Source: Excoecaria cochinchinensis (lineage: Eukaryota; Streptophyta; Magnoliopsida; Malpighiales; Euphorbiaceae). Taken from it: a stretch of 64,000 bases of DNA. The notes under the pieces are model-generated. The model did not search any database, was not told the DNA's origin, and saw only the letters and a program-made list of their open reading frames with translations. The stretch lies in the NCBI GenBank assembly GCA_947683425.1, contig CANTUQ010000316.1, positions 1 to 64,000 of the forward strand, in the 5' to 3' direction. Below, one piece after another: positions 59,573 to 64,000 of the stretch. Numbering within the stretch: the stretch's first letter is position 1; every line of letters starts with the position of its first letter. The position numbers were made by a program, and so were the translations under genes.

Positions 59573-61302
59573 ATGCGTTGTGACCGGCAAGCTTCCAGTA
59601 GCTATCCCAATCAATTTTTTCCGAATTATTGGACTCGGATCCGAAATTTCACCACTTTTTACGATTTTTCGATTCTGGCGATTTTCCCTAGGGGTACCCC
59701 TAGGGAAATCCGTAAAAATTCGTCGGATTCCGACGAAGCCAATTTTCGATGCGTTGTGACCGGCAAGCTTCCAGTAGCTATCCCAATCAAGTTTTCCCGA
59801 ATTATTGGACTCGGATCCGAAATTTCACCACTTTTTATGATTTTTCGATTCTGGTGATTTTCCCTAGGGGTACCCCTAGGGAAATCCATAAAAATTCGTC
59901 GGATTCCGACGAAGCCAATTCTCGATGCGTTGTGACCGGCAAGCTTCCAGTAGCTATCCCAATCAAGTTTTCCCGAATTATTGGACTCGGATGCGAAATT
60001 TCACCACTTTTTACGATTTTTCGATTCTGGTGATTTTCCCTAGGGGTACCCCTAGGGAAATCCGTAAAAATTCGTCGGATTCCGACGAAGCCAATTCTCG
60101 ATGCGTTGTGACCGGCAAGCTTCCAGTAGCTATCCCAATCAAGTTTTCCCGAATTACTGGACTCGGATCCGAAATTTCACCACTTTTTACGATTTTTCGA
60201 TTCTGGTGATTTTCCCTAGGGGTACACCTAGGGAAATCCGTAAAAATTCGTCGGATTCCGACGAAGCCAATTCTCGATGCGTTGTGACCGGCAAGCTTCC
60301 AGTAGCTATCCCAATCAAGTTTTCCCGAATTATTGGACTCGGATCCGAAATTTCACTACTTTTTACGATTTTTCGATTCTGGTGATTTTCCCTAGGGGTA
60401 CCCCTAGGGAAATCCGTAAAAATTCGTCGGATTCCGACGAAGCCAATTCTCGATGCGTTGTGACTGGCAAGCTTCCAGTAGCTATCCCAATCAAGTTTTC
60501 CTGAATTATTGGACTCGGATCCGAAATTTCACCACTTTTTACGATTTTTCGATTCTGGTGATTTTCCCTAGGGGTACCCCTAGGGAAATTCGTCGGATTT
60601 CGACGAAGCCAATTCTCGATGCGTTGTGACAGGAAAGCTTCCAGTAGCTATCCCAATCAAGTTTTCCCGAATTATTTGACTCGGATCCGAAATTTCACCA
60701 CTTTTTACGATTTTTCGATTCTGGTGATTTTCCCTAGGGGTACCCCTAGGGAAATCCGTAAAAATTCGTCGGATTCCGACGAAGCCAATTCTCGATGCGT
60801 TGTGACTGGCAAGCTTCCAGTAGCTATCCCAATCAAGTTTTCCCGAATTATTGGACTCGGATCCGAAATTTCACCACTTTTTACGATTTTTCGATTCTGG
60901 TGATTTTCCCTAGGGGTACCCCTAGGGAAATTCGTCGGATTTCGACGAATCCAATTCTCGATGCGTTGTGACCGGCAAGCTTCCAGTAGCTATCCCAATC
61001 AAGTTTTCCCGAATTATTGGACTCGGATCCGAAATTTCACCACTTTTTACGATTTTTCGATTCTGGTGATTTTCCCTAGGGGTACCCCTAGGGAAATCCG
61101 TAAAAATTCGTCGGATTCCGATGAAGCCAATTTTTGATGCGGTGTGACCGGCAAGCTTCCAGTAGCTATCCCAATCAAGTTTTCCCGAATTATTGGACTC
61201 GGATCCGAAATTTCACCACTTTTTACGATTTTTCGATTCTGGTGATTTTCCCTAGGGGTACCCCTAGGGAAATTCGTCGGATTCCGACGAAGCCAATTCT
61301 CG
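59573..61302. repeat. 1,730-bp 10-mer HOR, copy 1
   Basis: Ten monomers: 176 bp five times, then 166, 176, 166, 176 and 166. Markers are CAATTTTTTCCG, GGCGATTTTCC, AATTTTCGATGCG, TTTTTATGATT, AAATCCATAAAAATTCG, CGGATGCGAA, ATTACTGGACTCGG, GGTACACCTAGG, TTTCACTAC, GTGACTGGC, GACAGGAAAGC and TTTTTGATGCGGTGTG. Confidence 0.96.
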
Positions 61303-63032
61303 ATGCGTTGTGACCGGCAAGCTTCCAGTAGCTATCCCAATCAATTTTTTCCGAATTATTGGACTCGGATCCGAAATTTCACCACTTTTTACGATTTTTC
61401 GATTCTGGCGATTTTCCCTAGGGGTACCCCTAGGGAAATCCGTAAAAATTCGTCGGATTCCGACGAAGCCAATTTTCGATGCGTTGTGACCGGCAAGCTT
61501 CCAGTAGCTATCCCAATCAAGTTTTCCCGAATTATTGGACTCGGATCCGAAATTTCACCACTTTTTATGATTTTTCGATTCTGGTGATTTTCCCTAGGGG
61601 TACCCCTAGGGAAATCCATAAAAATTCGTCGGATTCCGACGAAGCCAATTCTCGATGCGTTGTGACCGGCAAGCTTCCAGTAGCTATCCCAATCAAGTTT
61701 TCCCGAATTACTGGACTCGGATGCGAAATTTCACCACTTTTTACGATTTTTCGATTCTGGTGATTTTCCCTAGGGGTACCCCTAGGGAAATCCGTAAAAA
61801 TTCGTCGGATTCCGACGAAGCCAATTCTCGATGCGTTGTGACCGGCAAGCTTCCAGTAGCTATCCCAATCAAGTTTTCCCGAATTACTGGACTCGGATCC
61901 GAAATTTCACCACTTTTTACGATTTTTCGATTCTGGTGATTTTCCCTAGGGGTACACCTAGGGAAATCCGTAAAAATTCGTCGGATTCCGACGAAGCCAA
62001 TTCTCGATGCGTTGTGACCGGCAAGCTTCCAGTAGCTATCCCAATCAAGTTTTCCCGAATTATTGGACTCGGATCCGAAATTTCACTACTTTTTACGATT
62101 TTTCGATTCTGGTGATTTTCCCTAGGGGTACCCCTAGGGAAATCCGTAAAAATTCGTCGGATTCCGACGAAGCCAATTCTCGATGCGTTGTGACTGGCAA
62201 GCTTCCAGTAGCTATCCCAATCAAGTTTTCCTGAATTATTGGACTCGGATCCGAAATTTCACCACTTTTTACGATTTTTCGATTCTGGTGATTTTCCCTA
62301 GGGGTACCCCTAGGGAAATTCGTCGGATTTCGACGAAGCCAATTCTCGATGCGTTGTGACAGGAAAGCTTCCAGTAGCTATCCCAATCAAGTTTTCCCGA
62401 ATTATTTGACTCGGATCCGAAATTTCACCACTTTTTACGATTTTTCGATTCTGGTGATTTTCCCTAGGGGTACCCCTAGGGAAATCCGTAAAAATTCGTC
62501 GGATTCCGACGAAGCCAATTCTCGATGCGTTGTGACTGGCAAGCTTCCAGTAGCTATCCCAATCAAGTTTTCCCGAATTATTGGACTCGGATCCGAAATT
62601 TCACCACTTTTTACGATTTTTCGATTCTGGTGATTTTCCCTAGGGGTACCCCTAGGGAAATTCGTCGGATTTCGACGAATCCAATTCTCGATGCGTTGTG
62701 ACCGGCAAGCTTCCAGTAGCTATCCCAATCAAGTTTTCCCGAATTATTGGACTCGGATCCGAAATTTCACCACTTTTTACGATTTTTCGATTCTGGTGAT
62801 TTTCCCTAGGGGTACCCCTAGGGAAATCCGTAAAAATTCGTCGGATTCCGACGAAGCCAATTTTTGATGCGGTGTGACCGGCAAGCTTCCAGTAGCTATC
62901 CCAATCAAGTTTTCCCGAATTATTGGACTCGGATCCGAAATTTCACCACTTTTTACGATTTTTCGATTCTGGTGATTTTCCCTAGGGGTACCCCTAGGGA
63001 AATTCGTCGGATTCCGACGAAGCCAATTCTCG
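61303..63032. repeat. 1,730-bp 10-mer HOR, copy 2
   Basis: Differs from copy 1 at very few bases that I could find, for example ATTACTGGACTCGGATGCG near 61707 and CCGACGAAG against CCGATGAAG near 62848. This is among the youngest structure in the window. Confidence 0.96.
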
Positions 63033-64000
63033 ATGCGTTGTGACCGGCAAGCTTCCAGTAGCTATCCCAATCAATTTTTTCCGAATTATTGGACTCGGAT
63101 CCGAAATTTCACCACTTTTTACGATTTTTCGATTCTGGCGATTTTCCCTAGGGGTACCCCTAGGGAAATCCGTAAAAATTCGTCGGATTCCGACGAAGCC
63201 AATTTTCGATGCGTTGTGACCGGCAAGCTTCCAGTAGCTATCCCAATTAAGTTTTCCCGAATTATTGGACTCGGATCCGAAATTTCACCACTTTTTATGA
63301 TTTTTCGATTCTGGTGATTTTCCCTAGGGGTACCCCTAGGGAAATCCATAAAAATTCGTCGGATTCCGACGAAGCCAATTCTCGATGCGTTGTGACCGGC
63401 AAGCTTCCAGTAGCTATCCCAATCAAGTTTTCCCGAATTATTGGACTCGGATGCGAAATTTCACCACTTTTTACGATTTTTCGATTCTGGTGATTTTCCC
63501 TAGGGGTACCCCTAGGGAAATCCGTAAAAATTCGTCGGATTCCGACGAAGCCAATTCTCGATGCGTTGTGACCGGCAAGCTTCCAGTAGCTATCCCAATC
63601 AAGTTTTCCCGAATTACTGGACTCGGATCCGAAATTTCACCACTTTTTACGATTTTTCGATTCTGGTGATTTTCCCTAGGGGTACACCTAGGGAAATCCG
63701 TAAAAATTCGTCGGATTCCGACGAAGCCAATTCTCGATGCGTTGTGACCGGCAAGCTTCCAGTAGCTATCCCAATCAAGTTTTCCCGAATTATTGGACTC
63801 GGATCCGAAATTTCACTACTTTTTACGATTTTTCGATTCTGGTGATTTTCCCTAGGGGTACCCCTAGGGAAATCCGTAAAAATTCGTCGGATTCCGACGA
63901 AGCCAATTCTCGATGCGTTGTGACTGGCAAGCTTCCAGTAGCTATCCCAATCAAGTTTTCCTGAATTATTGGACTCGGATCCGAAATTTCACCACTTTTT
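63033..64000. repeat. 1,730-bp 10-mer HOR, copy 3 (cut by window end)
   Basis: The first 968 bp of a third unit, with one private change noticed (CCCAATTAAG near 63243). The HOR probably continues past the window. Confidence 0.95.

Larger units (their letters stand above)
1..64000. repeat. Satellite DNA array of 166/176-bp monomers, whole window
   Basis: Every line of the window can be read as the same monomer, always in the same orientation, with no break, inversion or unrelated insertion seen. Spacing between successive GATGCGTTGTGA boxes is nearly always 166 or 176 bp, with rarer 165, 167, 175 and 177 bp steps caused by small indels. Dividing the window by the mean spacing gives about 375 monomers. 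Both array edges lie outside the window. The period is close to one nucleosome repeat, as in many centromeric satellites of plants and animals. That is family knowledge; centromere identity here is inference. I do not recognise the monomer as a named satellite. Confidence 0.98.

Noticed and set aside
1..64000. CRISPR array
   Set aside because: Units are 166/176 bp with no constant-repeat and unique-spacer pattern; the whole unit repeats. No cas genes present.
1..64000. Human alpha satellite (171 bp) or Arabidopsis-type 178-bp repeat
   Set aside because: Similar period only. I recognise no shared sequence with either family beyond the weak CENP-B-box-like 17-mer.

Overview
The whole window is satellite DNA. 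I read one uninterrupted head-to-tail tandem array from base 1 to base 64,000 and found no gene, RNA gene, transposon, CRISPR array or unique sequence. The unit is a monomer of 166 bp (short form) or 176 bp (long form, with a 10-bp insert beside a palindrome), about 46% GC by my count of a consensus copy. The spacing predicts roughly 375 copies, all in the same orientation. Each monomer carries HindIII, BamHI and KpnI sites and two AvrII sites, and three dyads: a 19-bp TTCGTCGGA-T-TCCGACGAA element, a 10-bp TCGGATCCGA, and a perfect 26-bp palindrome centred on the KpnI site.

Organism: a nucleosome-sized monomer, many kilobases of homogenised array and nested higher-order repeats (HORs) point to a eukaryotic nucleus, most likely centromeric or other constitutive heterochromatin. 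Plants commonly carry satellites of this length, so a plant is my best guess. I do not recognise the monomer and cannot name a genus.

Layout, using the ATG inside the conserved GATGCGTTGTGA box as a phase marker only: 1-11.8 kb is a heterogeneous section with small HORs (684-bp and 694-bp tetramers, 342-bp dimers). 11.8-22.9 kb is a block duplicated within itself, built on a 1,192-bp 7-mer and a related 1,025-bp 6-mer. 22.9-25.6 kb holds two copies of a 1,348-bp 8-mer. 26.9-36.3 kb is almost all short monomers and includes five copies of a 664-bp tetramer (31.8-35.1 kb). 36.1-38.1 kb is a 1,016-bp 6-mer pair. 38.3-43.5 kb is a 2,668-bp 16-mer pair. 45.9-50.0 kb has 859-bp and 1,193-bp pairs. 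53.3-59.1 kb is a 2.3-2.4 kb segmental duplication differing by whole monomers. 59.6-64.0 kb is a 1,730-bp 10-mer repeated 2.56 times and running off the window end.

No genes work together here. The interest lies in the array itself: a paired-palindrome module whose spacing switches between 0 and 10 bp, a CENP-B-box-like match inside one dyad, a palindrome-deleted subfamily of single origin, and HORs that record successive amplification, duplication and conversion. All short reading frames are repeat by-products: they recur with the monomer period, occur on both strands, and none exceeds 199 codons.
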